A DNA stretch of 64,000 bases from Agriotes lineatus (GCA_940337035.1 CALNHX010007541.1:1-64000), one strand, 5' to 3'; counted from the stretch's first letter, positions 24,045 to 35,514 are shown. The notes: generated from the letters alone by a model not told the origin. Numbers and translations are program-made.

Positions 24045-25300
24045 ATCGATTATCTCGCTGCAAAAGATGCATAACTCTTTGTTCTTTTAATTTCTCCTGT
24101 ATTTGTCAGCAATGTCCCTAGGTACAAAAAACTTTCCACTAATACTTGAATAATATTGATTTGGGTTACATCTCTCTGATTATTGTTTGGTCTGCCTGGA
24201 ATCATTATTTTTCTTTTGACCCTATTAATGTGTAATCCTACCTCGTTGCTGGTTTTCTCCACTCTGTTAACCAAATCAATTAGCTCTTCTTTAGTTGTGG
24301 AAAGTAGTGTAGTGTCATCGGCATATCGTAAATTACAAATTACATTTATCTGCGGGTTTTTTCATTATCCATACATCCATTCACTATAGGTAGTAAATAG
24401 AAGTCAGAATGCCCCCCTGTCATACTTTTTCTTCTATTTTGAAGGGTTTCCACAGGTCGCTGTCAGCATTAAAGTTGGCTTAATTTTTTGCATATACATT
24501 TCTACGATTTGGTGCATATTCAATGTAGACTCTATTGTACCCCTTGTGGCATAAAGCGTCTCCGTTAGCGTGGTATTTTAGGTAGTAAATACACTTGCAA
24601 TCGTTCTAGGATTATTTGCAGCGTTACTTTGCTAGCATGTGAAAGTAGCCAAGTTCTCACAGCGATCGTTATTCTCTTTCTTGCGAAAAAATACATATAC
24701 TGAACTTATCCAATCATGTAACCACTTACAAGACCAGTTTTACCAAGAGACGTCATCATTTCCATCACGAATTTTCCTTTATCAAAGGCTATGTAAGGTT
24801 TTATTTTTAGTAGGGCAGCTTTCACCTCCTATATGATGATATCAGGATTTAGGTCAAAATTGGAAGTTGGAGCTTTGCTGCTATCGGCTCTTAAATTTCA
24901 TTTTTGTAGCCATGTATTTCTAGTTCCCTACTAAATCCATTTAAGGATTTATTTTTATCATTTCAACGTTTCCTCATTATTTCTCTGTTTACATATTATA
25001 TCTTTCACCTATTCCTGGATGTTGTAGCCCCATTCTTTTTATATATTTTTGTGTTTGCATTGTATTCCATGTGTCCTCACTTATCTACGGTTTTCTTCTG
25101 GCTTTCAGCCAGAGAGCTTCTGCATCTTCATCAAGCCCAATACTTTCTAGGGCATTTTTGCTTCTATCTTTGCTTTCTTCATATATACCATATCAGGTTC
25201 ATTTGGTTGATGTTCTCCTTCTTGTACTAATCATGATATAATCTATTTGGTTCCAGTCGCTGACTGTATCGTATCCAGTGACTGTATTGCTTATTTTTAT
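24045..25300 (-). mobile_element. Decayed RTE-like LINE (EN end to RT)
   Basis: On the minus strand the order is right for one LINE. An endonuclease C-terminus, DWNQIDYIMIS, lies near 25240. A linker with EDAEALWLKARRKP follows near 25100, and then decayed RT N-terminal blocks. The RT active site LRYADDTTLLSTTKEELIDL is at about 24280-24335. It continues without a stop into the open frame at 24050-24274 (NRVEKTSNEVGLHINR .. FLYLGTLLTN). The YADD motif is intact here. Several frameshifts upstream break the protein, and the 3' part is missing. Confidence 0.85.
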
Positions 25301-25439
25301 TTACTATAACGACTACTTTGTTTCTTGATATGAACGATATTTCTATTTCTGCTTATGAGATATCCTTGGCTCTTCCAGTGAGTCCATGAAACTCCTATAG
25401 TAATCTACTGTCAATAAAATAATAAAACGTAACAAGAAT

Positions 25440-26295
25440 ATGGTATACTGATTTATTAACGAAATTAAGGCATAAAATTCAGAAAATAGAGAAAAATATT
25501 GGAACCCTTGGGTAGTTTAGTTGACTATCCTTTCCATTAGTATTTTTCTTCTGCTTCGTTGATTTAAGACTTTGTCTTGTTTTCTCTGTTTTGCTGAGGG
25601 TCTTGAGATGCGGAGGTCCAACTTTCGTGCCATCGTTTAGTTGGTCGACCAGACTCTTGTGTTTGGTCATTCATCTTTGGCCATTTTGACCAGCGACCTT
25701 CTTCCATTTTATCAACGTGATCTTTCCAATGTCAGCGTCTCCTCCTTACAACCTTGCCTCATCTTGTACTTTAAGTTCCTCTCGTATTGATGAGCTTCTC
25801 ACTTGATCCCTTAAGCTTAGTCCCTTAATAGTTCTTAACGTTTTTATTTCTGTAGTCCTTCGTGTGTTCTTTGTTTTTGACGTTTCTTCTCGTGTCTCCG
25901 CCACGTACGATAGAACTGGTCTCACTACGGTTTTGTAGATACAGAGTTTGCTTTCTATGGACATATACTTATTCCTTCAGATGAGATCCCTCAGGTAGCC
26001 CAATATTCTTGAGGCTTTATTTACTTGGACTCGAACCTCTTGGTGCAGATTTTTATAGCTCGACACTTCAACTCCCAGATAACTAACTACATAACATGTT
26101 TTATTTGATGATTTGGTCATTTGATTCCAATTTATCTCTGATAGGATCTCTCGATATAACCATTAATTCTGCTGTTTTTTTAATCGATCTAGTTATCGTT
26201 GCAGGTCGTCCTCGTTTTCTGTCATCAATATTGCGTCATCAGCGTAGCATAGTATTTTTATCGCATTTTGTCCCATTCTACATCTACCATAAAAT
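25440..26295 (-). mobile_element. RTE-like LINE, RT C-terminal half
   Basis: The minus-strand order is CYADDAILMTENEDDLQR (about 26235-26290, intact YADD), then SYLGVEVSSYKNLHQEV, then an open frame from 25964 with SKLCIYKTVVRPVLSYVAET (the conserved VxRPVLxYxAE block). It ends with TKHKSLVDQLNDGTKVGP (25479-25670). At least three frame breaks are present. It begins just upstream of the active site, so it is a typical 5'-truncated LINE copy. It lies in the same direction as the LINE at 24045-25300 and may be a separate insertion. Confidence 0.88.
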
Positions 26296-26404
26296 CGGCG
26301 GTCTCTTTCTTTGTATTTATGTATGTATGTATGAATGTATCTCCTCGGAAGATATTGGACCGATTAAATTGTATAATAGTGTAACACTTTGCTAATATTT
26401 ACAT

Positions 26405-26451
26405 CATTTTACGATAAAGGAAGAATTTGATTCGCCCCAAAAATTCGAAAT
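26405..26451 (+). repeat. Fragment of repeat family Q head
   Basis: TTTTACGATAAAGGAAG followed by CCCCAAAAATTCGAAAT matches the head end of family Q (compare the complement of 48215-48275). Only this piece is present, in the opposite orientation to the three long copies. Confidence 0.6.
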
Positions 26452-26627
26452 CCTTGGGAAATACTCTGTGTTATTCTTAAATTCAGTTTCGAATTTTGAC
26501 ATTTGGTTTACTTATGTAGACATTTTTGCTGTTTTTGATTTATATAAATGTAGTATTCATAGTACTCATAATTTTTTGAATCAGTTAAATTCCAAATTTC
26601 CTAGCATAAAATTCACATAATTATGAA

Positions 26628-27411
26628 ATGGAAAACGAAAGGCAACTGCCATTTCTAGATACCTTAGTAATAAGAAATAAAAATAAGTTGGAATTCGATG
26701 TTTATAGAAAAGAAACCAACGTAACAGATTCATTTTAGCGGACTCAAATCATTGTTTTTAACACAAAATGGCTGCTCTAAATTTCTTAGTGCATAGACTG
26801 TTAACATTTGCTTTAAACAAAGATCGATATACCACTCAACTTCAGACTATAAAAAGCATCGCTGTGTACGATGGTTTTGCTTCTAAAATTATCGACAATT
26901 TGATAAGGGAACAAAAAACAAAATTGCACGTTCGAAATTCCACAACTTTCACAAGTCTTAGAAGTGAAGGACCCAAGTACAAAAAATTCCGTTTCACCCA
27001 TTTACAAATGGCCTAGCAAACATTTTTAAAGAATCGGGCCATAAAGTTGTGTATGATTCAAACAACATTAGAAATTTGTTGGGAAATTCAAAAGACAAAC
27101 TTAGGACTTCTCTTAGGAGTTCTAAATATATTGGGCAAACACGTCGTAATTTTGGTACTAGGTTTAAAAAGCATATAGTTCATTTTAGATTCAACAGATT
27201 CGAAAAATCGAGTATTGCTCAACATATTTGCGAAACGGGTCATAGTATAAAGGAGGATGACCTAAAAATTGTAAAGGCGTTAACTTCAACAAAGCAACTA
27301 AATTATTTTCAAAACTTTGCCATTTTTAAGAACCGAGATAATAAACTTTTGAACAAAGACGGTGGACCTATACCTTCCTCAATCTTGTATGATTGGTTGA
27401 AGTTAAATTGA
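26628..27411 (+). pseudogene. Penelope-like element: RT end and GIY-YIG nuclease
   Basis: Penelope-like elements are retroelements whose reverse transcriptase is related to telomerase and is followed by a GIY-YIG endonuclease. Here ERQLPFLDTLVIRNKNKLEF (26628 on) is the end of the RT. A frameshift follows, then an open frame at 26768-27016 (FLVHRLLTFALNK, IIDNLI), another frame change, and an open frame at 27049-27411. The last holds YIGQTRRNFGTRFKKHI and AQHICETGHS, the YIG half and the conserved Arg/His/Glu-region residues of the nuclease. The GIY half expected just before YIG is missing (RTSLRSSKYIGQ instead), so a small deletion removed part of the nuclease core. It ends LYDWLKLN, a normal length for the family tail. 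It is 5'-truncated. Confidence 0.88.
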
Positions 27412-27554
27412 CAGTTGGCCATGTTCATTGACCCTCGGCCACACCTTATGAGGCAGACCGTATAAATAGCTGTAAAATGCGCGGGAATCGTCCACTTCCA
27501 TTTGTGATTTGGTCACGAGCATATCGTTGCCATTTTGCTGTGTAAGTTTACGTA

Positions 27555-27597
27555 GCTACTGATAATGACAGCTTGGCTGTCGAAATACGTATTTAGC
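27555..27597 (+). ncRNA. Hammerhead-like motif in Penelope 3' region
   Basis: CTGATAA (27559-27565) is followed by T, a perfect 6-bp helix II (GACAGC 27567-27572 with GCTGTC 27576-27581), GAAA (27582-27585), a 3-bp helix III (ATA/TAT with CG loop) and the triplet ATT ending at 27593. Helix I pairs GCTA (27555-27558) with TAGC (27594-27597). The core is CUGAUAA where the hammerhead needs CUGANGA, so the essential G8 position is A and the copy is probably inactive. Position, about 140 bp after a Penelope coding end, fits known Penelope hammerheads. Confidence 0.55.
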
Positions 27598-27669
27598 AGT
27601 TGTTAAATATTTGTGTGGTGAGAGGTTTTAACGAATTGTGATATTTTCAAACCACAGGCTCCAGCAGTG

Positions 27670-28412
27670 TTTTATACATTTATTAACTATAGCAAACCAA
27701 GCAACGAACATGATTTAAAAACGTTATCTAAACATTTTAAACGATAATTCTTTGAAAATGATAGTTTTCTGACCAAATATGAGTGGATAACAAACCCGTT
27801 TGAAGTTATACCTACAAATTTATCGCTGGAAGAAGAGGAATAATTTATTGATTTAACATCGAGTATAGAAAAGAAGAGACAACTTTCATCGACAACCATT
27901 GTCGAGTTTTGGATTAATTCGCACAAATCCAACGTTATTCAAGAGAGCGTAGATTATATTGCCATTTCCTAGATCGTATCTGTGTGACGTGGGTTTCTCT
28001 GCAGTAGCTTGTATAAAATCGAAATACAGAAACCGGCTCAACATCGAACGTGTACTAAGAGTAGCGACTACTCATTTAGAACTAAACTTGGATAAGTTGT
28101 GCATCTCAAAACAAGCGCATTTAAGCCACTAGTTTGTTTAAATAAACTGCTAGTTGTCAGTTGTTAGTAAGTTTTATGTAGTTTTAGATTGTACTCGTTA
28201 GTACATTACATATGCTATATGCAACCTCATGTAAAATAAATAATATACAAAAGCTAAACATTAAGTTAAGTTAAGGTGTTTTGTATTAGTTTATTAGTTT
28301 CAATATACTAATTTGCGTTCTATTTTTTATTCTGCTGCGTCCCTCTCTGAGGACTTGTGCGTCCCCCACCCCCCACCCCCCTCATAGAAGCGCGCCACAG
28401 TTTAGGAAACCA
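27670..28412 (+). mobile_element. hAT element 3' part (ZBED-like transposase tail)
   Basis: Plus-strand translation gives KYEWITNPFEVIPTNLSLEE, then a stop and FIDLTSSIEKKRQLSS, EFWINSHKSN, and after a frame change SYLCDVGFSAVACIKSKYRN, RLNIERVLRVATTHLELNL and DKLCISKQAHLSH. These match the C-terminal dimerisation region of hAT transposases related to ZBED5 and SCAND3. Downstream, GCGCGCCACAGTTTAGGAAACC (28389-28410), read in reverse, resembles the hAT terminal repeat CAGTGGTT..AAACTGTGG. A C-rich stretch at 28365-28382 precedes it. The 5' part of the transposase is missing. It lies directly after the Penelope remnant. Confidence 0.8.
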
Positions 28413-30216
28413 TGTTATAATTATATTTTCATAAGAGATGATTGGGTATATCTGTTCAATCTCCGGAATATTAATTACCACCTCTTTAAGGCAGGTATAT
28501 TAAACATTTTAAAATTCCCTTGCGAATTCAAGTCATTTAATTATATTATATAGTTAAATGCTAATTAATTGAATCTGAGTAATTTTCATTTCTATGATCA
28601 ATGCTGTTAGTAGCATAACAAAACACCAGAGTTTAATATTTGTAAGCTGAACGTTTTCATAAATCGTATTTACCGAATTTTTATTAAAAATTATAATCAG
28701 TATTTCTCCAGTGCTATATTAATTATCTTTTTAATTAAACCTTTAAGCAGGAGGACAATTGAAACAAAACTGCATTTTGTTTACAGTAATGAAAGCTGTT
28801 CTTATTTTTGCAAACTTGCATGATCGGTTATTCACAAGAAACGATTATAAATAACAAAAATTAAGTAAAATTGAAACAACATGTCTTACATTACCACAAA
28901 TAATGCACATTTATTGGAATGCACATAAATTACACGAAATTGCTGTAGCCCCCTCGTTTAAATTTAATTTTGGCGGTTCCAGTGTGTTATTTTTCCATAA
29001 ATAATGCAAATACTGCACCTGTCTATTGTCGATATTTGCTGTAACAATAGAGAAGAAGCAATTTTGTGTAAACCAACCGATAAAGTAATGGCAAAATACC
29101 CTAGACAGGTTGACGTCTCCAGAGAAATTGTGTCTATAGAAATTGTTTGCAATTCCCCTAACGTTTTAAAATGAAGAATGGAAAAATATATCGCACACCG
29201 AACTACTTGTGAAACGTTTGTAATCCTTTTATGTGACATAATATGTATTTCAGTTTCACCCAAATTTTCTAGACTAATTCTACTTTCATTATTTTTACTT
29301 CGGCACGACCTGCTTTCAACCTCGTCCGCTTTTACAAATTTACAATTTTTGTCCTAATCTCTCAATTAATTAATGCATGTAGCTGAGCCTCATGCAAATA
29401 GAGACCGTTGAATATTGTTTGGAATATTATTAAACGTATGCATCATATCGTGCTCATAATGTATGCCAAATATAAAAAAAATATAGCTAGTACTTGCAGA
29501 AATTATGATACAAGCACTGAAATAAAATAAACATCAACGGTGCTCTTCCTCCCTTAATAATAAATCTTTAAAATTTTATAGGATAATCTATTTCTCATTT
29601 TCCCTAGTAAGCATCATAATATCGTCGAAACTTATGTAGTTATTCAAACACCCTGAATAATTTCTAATATTTCTTATAAATCTGTGTATTACTTATTGGG
29701 AATGATAAAAAACGAATGACTTCTCAATTAAACAATTTATCTATATGCATAAAAAGGACTATACTAGAAAGTTCTATTTACAAGAAAACTAAAACGCGAT
29801 TATTTATATTACAAGAAATAAGCGCATATTTACTTATATTTAATGTATACTCACGACACCGACACTTTTTTTTCTAATCTTGTGTTAGATCGCAGCAGCC
29901 TTTTTATTTTAGTTTAATTGAGCTTCTTAAAAAGATGAAAGCTATTTAAACTCACAACAGAAACGGATTAGTATATTTCTTCAGTAATTTATATATTGGC
30001 TACACGAAGTTCATGCAGTTACAATGCTATTTACGTATCGATGCATTTCTGGTGTGAAAATGTTTGATGGCGTACTAACAGGCCTCCATCGATTGAAGAA
30101 GATATTTTGACGCCATCGTGTATTAAAATGTGCAAAAAACCAGTTTTTTTACAAATATACCAATTTTTTTATTAGATATTTAAAATGCTTCATGTTGTTG
30201 ATTATCAATTATCAAT
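28413..30216. other. No recognisable feature
   Basis: About 1.8 kb of AT-rich sequence. A 99-codon frame (28964-29263, -) has no recognised motif and is not called. Confidence 0.5.
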
Positions 30217-30227
30217 GTAAGTTATTT

Positions 30228-30397
30228 CTTCTTCTTCTTCCTCTTTATTATAGGTCAGTGACCTGTTTTAACCACTAAGTGGTTCTATGCCCTTTTTACC
30301 CTTAGGCCGGGTAGGTGGCTAGCCTTACCCATCGAATGTAAGGAAGAATTCCCTTGTTAGGGGTTAACGACTACCACAGATGTTAGCGTGGTAGCCG
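30228..30397 (-). mobile_element. SINE-B copy 1
   Basis: On the minus strand it reads through GGCTAGCCACCTACCCGGCC, CATAGAACCACTTAGTGGTT, AAACAGGTCACTGACCT and a tail AGAGGAAGAAGAAGAAG. It is flanked by GTAAGTTATTT (30217-30227) and GTAATTTATTT (30398-30408), an 11-bp duplication with one mismatch. It shares the GCCACCTACCC block and the GAA-rich tail with SINE-A but differs elsewhere. A second copy is at 53666-53801. Confidence 0.8.
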
Positions 30398-30464
30398 GTA
30401 ATTTATTTGTATACATAACACAACCATACTAAAAAGTTCTATTTCGAACGAAATTAAGTATGAC

Positions 30465-30830
30465 TCTTCTTCTTCTTTTTTCAAACTTTTTCTGTCCAAT
30501 ATTGAACATAGTTCTCCCCTTTTGACTACTATCTTTGTCTTGTTTGAGCCTTTCGCATTCATCTTTTCCCAGCTACTTTTTTTATATCATCGGCTCACCT
30601 TTTTTCGGGGCGCCCTACTTTTCTAGTGCTGCCTATGGGTCTCCAAGTTAAGGGTCTGTTGGTCCATCTGTTGTCAGTTGATCTGGCAGCATGCCCAGCC
30701 CAGCTCCATCTGAGTTTCGCAGCTCTCTCGATCACATCTACTACACCAGTCTTCTCTCGTATCCAGGTGTTTCTTTTCTTGTCCTTTAAGGAAACTCCTA
30801 GCATCTTACATTCCATCGATATTTGATGAT
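30465..30830 (-). mobile_element. LINE C-terminal fragment with GAA tail
   Basis: The open frame 30595-30816 (-) reads MECKMLGVSLKDKKRNTWIR, ERAAKLRWSWAGHAARSTDN and PLTWRPIGSTRKVGRPEKR, a standard tail of RTE-like LINE ORF2. After a stop the remainder (KKSSWEKMNAKGSNKTK) leads into a GAA repeat at 30465-30476, taken as the 3' end. The copy is heavily 5'-truncated. Confidence 0.88.
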
Positions 30831-31099
30831 TACTAAACTACAAATACGCCTATATTTATTTCTATATAATTTGTATTCACGACGCCGTATATTTTAATTG
30901 TGTACTAGATTGCGTGTTTCTTTTAAAAAATTTTAATTAAGCTTTTGGAATTTTTATATTTATAGAGTAAGCACGCTGCTACTTGTTTACCGTTTAAAAA
31001 CTCCAATCGCGTAATGCCTGCTGGTAGCAGCTAGGGCTCCCAGAAAGCCGATCACGTAAAACTGGGGATTATCACAGTTTGAGCCATTAAATTTCCAAC

Positions 31100-32062
31100 A
31101 GTACTATATAGTTAGCTCGGCAGGCCCTGTAGGCCCAAGGCTTGTTTTGTTATTGACTTTCATCGCTTCCTGTCTCTCGCCGCCACCTCCCAGTTCCCAA
31201 TCTTTAATTTCGCGAAGTCGTCCTTCGCCGCATCCAACCATCTGGCTCTTGGTCTCCCTCCTTAAGCACGACCTTTGTAGCTCTTTTCTCCGCTATCCTC
31301 TCTACATGTCCCAACCATCGAATCCGGTATGATTTTATTACTTGTGTTATACTCAGCTCTTTGTATAATTCCATTATTTCTGCATTTGTTCTTCTTTGCC
31401 ATTGGCCATCCACCGTTTGACCCCTGAATACTCTTCGTAAAGTCTTCCTTTCCCATATTTCCAATCTTTTTTGGTCGTTTTGGTTTAATACCCTCAACTC
31501 GCTTCCGTATGTCACTACCGGTCTGATAACTGTCTTGTATACTCGCAAATTTACTCGCCTTGATATAATGTTAGACTTAAATGTTCTTAGAAACGCTCCC
31601 GCACTCTTGTTCGCTTTTGCTAATCGCGCCCTTATTTCCGCACTGTCTCCCCCTTTGTTAGTTAATGCCACTCCTAAATAGCAGAATTCGCACACTTCTG
31701 CAAACACATACTCCCTCCCTTCTGAGTTTTTAATTTTTATGTCCCCGTACCGTCTTCCTTCCTCCCCACTGCTTACCACCATGTACTTAGTCTTTCGCTC
31801 ATTAAACTGTAAGTCATATTCCCTTGCGGTTTTCTCCAGTCTTCGCAGCACATTTTGTAATTCGCTTCTAGTTCTTGCAATAATTGTAATGTCATCTGCG
31901 AATGCTACACACTGGTGTCTATGATGATATATTGTGCCTTGGGTGCGAATTTTACTGTCTCGTAGTGTCTTCTCCAGGGCAAAATTGAATAGGCCTGTTG
32001 ACAATGGGTCCCCCTGTCTTAGCCCTCTATTTACCTCAAAGGCTTCTGATAGGTACTACTCT
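31100..32062 (-). mobile_element. LINE with long open RT C-terminal half
   Basis: From about 32058 the minus strand encodes NRGLRQGDPLSTGLFNFALE, and the frame stays open from there to 31204 (266 codons after an internal Met at 32004). The RT active site is VAFADDITIIARTRSELQN. Then come FNERKTKYMVV, EFCYLGVALTNKGG, VYKTVIRPVVTYGSE, and the C-terminal YRIRWLGHVERI. After 31204 a frameshift breaks the tail (WELGGGGERQEAM, GLGPTGPAELTI). FADD is intact. The copy starts just before motif B, so it is 5'-truncated and cannot be active. It is better preserved than most LINE copies here, so it is relatively young. Confidence 0.93.
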
Positions 32063-33611
32063 TATATAAATCACTGTAAGTTCTATTGAGACAGTTTTCA
32101 GTTAAAAACTTCTAGTGCAATTTGACTTTCAAAGTTTACAGCTGAACTCATTTATCGATTACTAACTTATCAACTTATTTCATACTACGTAACTAGCTCT
32201 TTTCTTACTGTTCTTACAATTTAAAATTCTTTTGAAATTCTGACGTGTCACTAGGGCGCGTGTGTTTTTCGTTTGAAGCTGGACACCACTTTCCCGAATT
32301 AAGCCCGAAGTATCCCTTTTTACTATCTCCCTTCGCAAATTCTATTTTCAAATTATGTTCTTTGACCTTTTCTTAATCTCTCAGCTTTACTTGTTGAACT
32401 CGATGCCTCTCTTAATTCCTTATTTCATTCTTTAACCGCTTCGGATTGCGTAATATTCTCCATGTCTCTTCCTGAATCCTGAGATTTGGTCCCTATCTGT
32501 AGTAATTCGTTTGTTTTCTACTCCCTTGGAACTACATATAACCCAACAGTGTATTAATTCGTCTTTGTGTATGCCACAATCACCTATTGTGTTCGAAATT
32601 TTGGCGGATTTGCCTCAGGGAATACTTTAACAATTACTATGATCAATTGGCATTTTCTGTGTTAACGTGAGATACCTACAAACCAATTAAGTAAAAAAAT
32701 GCAAACATCCAGCTTCATTTTTGTCGTTTTATATTCCATTAAGCGCAAGCGACATAAAACCTCCATTGTAGCTAAAAGCCTTGCAAATACGTAATAAAAC
32801 TCGCAGTAGTTTGATGGTTAAGCGACCGACATAAAAGGAAATCTGTATCTGTTTCTCTTAAACGAGTCTGCATTTTGCATGGCCAGTAACCGAAACTGTA
32901 CGCTGTACAAAGCCGCACTAAGAAATGTTTTAAACCCAAAAGCTGCAATAAAAATTAATTACTGGGGCTACACCATAAAATTTTAAATCCAATTTGCCCA
33001 GGCATCAGCTCTGAAATTTACTCTTTTTTATCTGCAGTTTGCCTATCGATTTGTAGTCGTCTGGAACACTGGAAATAATTTTCTGCGTGTAGCTAGAACT
33101 AGTAACGGAAATCCAGATTTATGCTATTTGTACAACAAGCACAATTACTTGCTTATTAATCTATTCCAGCAAACATGCAATCGCATTTGCCAATTCAAAA
33201 GATCAAAGAACAGAAATAATTACACTAGCACATTGCCGACACACTTTTTAATTTCACAACTAAATATTATCAGGAAATAAAAGTTAGATGTGGGTTGGCT
33301 GTGAAACTGAGTTACCTACTACTTTTTGCAAACTTTATTATTTTAAATTACAGATAAAATTTATTTGGTAAACGATTCATAGTTTATTTTCCTAGTGGTA
33401 AGAGGTAAGAGCACTTCTGCGTCCCCACTATAATTAACTTGTTGTGGGGCGTACATTGCTTGGTTTTCTTTTTGTTTTTTCAAGAAACATAGTTGTATGC
33501 AAGTTCAACTTAATTAAATTTTTCACAAGAATGTCCAATACATTTTTTACAACTTATACTTTGCGAGCCGTTGCTTAATAAATTTGTGGAAATTATATTG
33601 GTTACAATACT
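32063..33611. other. No recognisable feature
   Basis: About 1.5 kb of AT-rich sequence between a 5'-truncated LINE and a palindrome. No gene or repeat recognised. Confidence 0.5.
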
Positions 33612-33797
33612 AAAATATGATCAAAAATTATTTTCATCCAGTATGGTTATGGAATAGTTCCTAATCTATGAATGCAACTACATTTTTACTTAAATGTCAA
33701 ACTAGATATTTTATTTTTAAGTGACATAGTTGCATTCATAAATTAAGAACTATTCCATAGCCATACTAAATGAAAATAGTTTTTGATAATCTTATAT
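33612..33797. repeat. Palindromic MITE-like element
   Basis: The arms pair through TATGGTTATGGAATAGTTCC with GAACTATTCCATAGCCATA, and through ATGAATGCAACTA with TAGTTGCATTCAT. Each arm is about 75 bp, with roughly a dozen mismatches, around a 35-bp centre. No coding sequence. Confidence 0.8.
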
Positions 33798-34001
33798 TTA
33801 CAACGTTTCTCCTCCATGAATTTTGAAGATAGAAGGATTTCCTGTTGTTTTACCTTTACGCTCACTATTTAATGATGTTCTGTTCAAACCCTTCACTTTT
33901 TTTCAGTATATTTACGACAAACTACCTTACCTGCACAAAGCGATCGTAAATTAAACATTTATAAGCTCTTGAAAATCTCTTTCCCTGCATTCTAGGGAAA
34001 A

Positions 34002-34208
34002 CTATTTTTTCAGCTGTTTCCTCTTCGTTGTATCTTCTTCTGCACAGTAAGTTGTGTTGTTGATAATTCGTACACCCTTTTCAGATTTGATGGTAGTAGC
34101 CATATCTTCAGGTAAGAGAACATCTACACAGTTCCAAGCATAATCTCTTATAACTTGTCTTAATTCTTGTGTAAAAGCTCGAATTTCTTGCTTGGATAGT
34201 GTCCCGTC
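34002..34208 (-). other. Unassigned 68-codon coding-like frame
   Basis: On the minus strand the frame from 34208 to the stop at 34002 reads DGTLSKQEIRAFTQELRQ, DYAWNCVDVLLPEDMATTI, KSEKGVRIINNTTYCAEED, TTKRKQLKK. The mix of residues is protein-like, not the low-complexity translation usual here. The base pairs just before it are TAG, so it could start at a splice acceptor. I do not recognise the family. It might be a lone exon of an unseen gene or a piece of an unrecognised transposon. No function is proposed. Confidence 0.35.
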
Positions 34209-34329
34209 CTAGACAACCTTTGGATAGGGTCACTGCCCAGACTAACTCAAACCCTCGTTGATATGACCTTCAGTAAATATATTAGCGAAATAGCTCGTAT
34301 GGCTGCTAAATAAAAACCACATGAGCGCC

Positions 34330-34640
34330 AGTTGCCCTATAGCAACAATGATAACTTCAAAGTAACCAACAGACTAAACCAACTTAACTTCCTGTTAAAG
34401 GTCTCACATCAATTCCAAGCAAAATTCAAATACCAAGGCTGTAATAAAAACTACAGCCAACTGCGAATATAAATTCGCCCAGATACCATTGTAAAGGGAG
34501 ATAGCAACGATTAACAAAAAGTACATATTAACAACAAATAAAAACAACCACAGCTAACAATATTACATCAAAATTGACATTAGACAAATAACACTATACT
34601 ACATTTAACCAACAGATACAGTAGAAGCCCTTCCCACAAA
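34330..34640 (+). repeat. Diverged repeat R, copy 2
   Basis: Ordered matches to 6150-6600: CAGTTGCCCTATAGCAACAA, TACCAAGGCTGTAATAAA, CAGATACCATTGTAAA and CCACAGCTAACA. Divergence is considerable. Non-coding. Confidence 0.4.
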
Positions 34641-35281
34641 TGGGCACTATATCTGAATGGAGTATTGTTATTGGTAATCCGGTTGCTAAGTTTAGTTGAA
34701 ATTAAACAATTTTTTTAATTCTTCCGTCTTGTTCCAGTCTTCTGCAAACTTGGTTCGTCCAAGTTGTTTTAATTTTTCATCTGTTTGTAAAACTATACCA
34801 ATTTAGATGTTTTCAAGCCATTTGAGGCCATTCAGAATTTCAAGATGGCCGTTCGGTAACGTATTAAATATTTTTTTAACTCTAAAGGGGGATCATGTGA
34901 TACTTAATTTGAAAGGTCTCATTGAATATACGTACCTATCATTACACAATATTTTTGAATAGTTTTTTTTAATATAAATGGGTATCATGTAGAGTACGTA
35001 TCTATAGTTTCATAAAATGTTAATGGTCCTTAACAAAATGGCGCCTGATTTAGTATTCCTGCTCTTCACTAGGTAGGTAGGTTGTTAGGACAACCGTTGT
35101 TTTTAGAACTTGTGACGTCTCGTATCTTCCCGTACCGACACCTTTGAATTTCTGCGTTTTCTCGCTCCATTCTGAAATCTCTCACGAAATCAGATGTAAA
35201 TTACGAGTGTGAATGTGAATGTGAATGGAACACTCGAGCACTCGTGTTCCATCTTTCCACACTGGTACTACAATATACTAC
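34641..35281. other. No recognisable feature
   Basis: Nothing recognised apart from a run of GTGAAT repeats near 35210-35226. Confidence 0.5.
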
Positions 35282-35283
35282 TA

Positions 35284-35514
35284 CACTCACCGGCACGAAA
35301 AACGGAGCACTTGCATTTTTTGATTAGATTTAAAATTGTATCCCTTTGTGATGTTTTATTATTACATTTAATATTATACATTTATTATACATGTTATAAT
35401 GTTAAATGTATAATAAATGTATAATAATAAATGTAATAATAAAACATCACAAAGGGATACAATTTTAAATCTAATCAAAAAATGCAAGTGCTCCGTTTTT
35501 CGTGCCGGTGAGTG
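35284..35514. mobile_element. Nearly perfect 231-bp palindromic MITE
   Basis: The left arm starts CACTCACCGGCACGAAAAAC and the right arm ends GTTTTTCGTGCCGGTGAGTG. The two arms of about 107 bp are reverse complements with about one mismatch near the centre. TA flanks both ends (35282-35283, 35515-35516), the target duplication typical of Tc1/mariner-type transposases. The near identity of the arms suggests a recent origin. It carries no gene; mobilisation would depend on a transposase from elsewhere. Confidence 0.92.
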
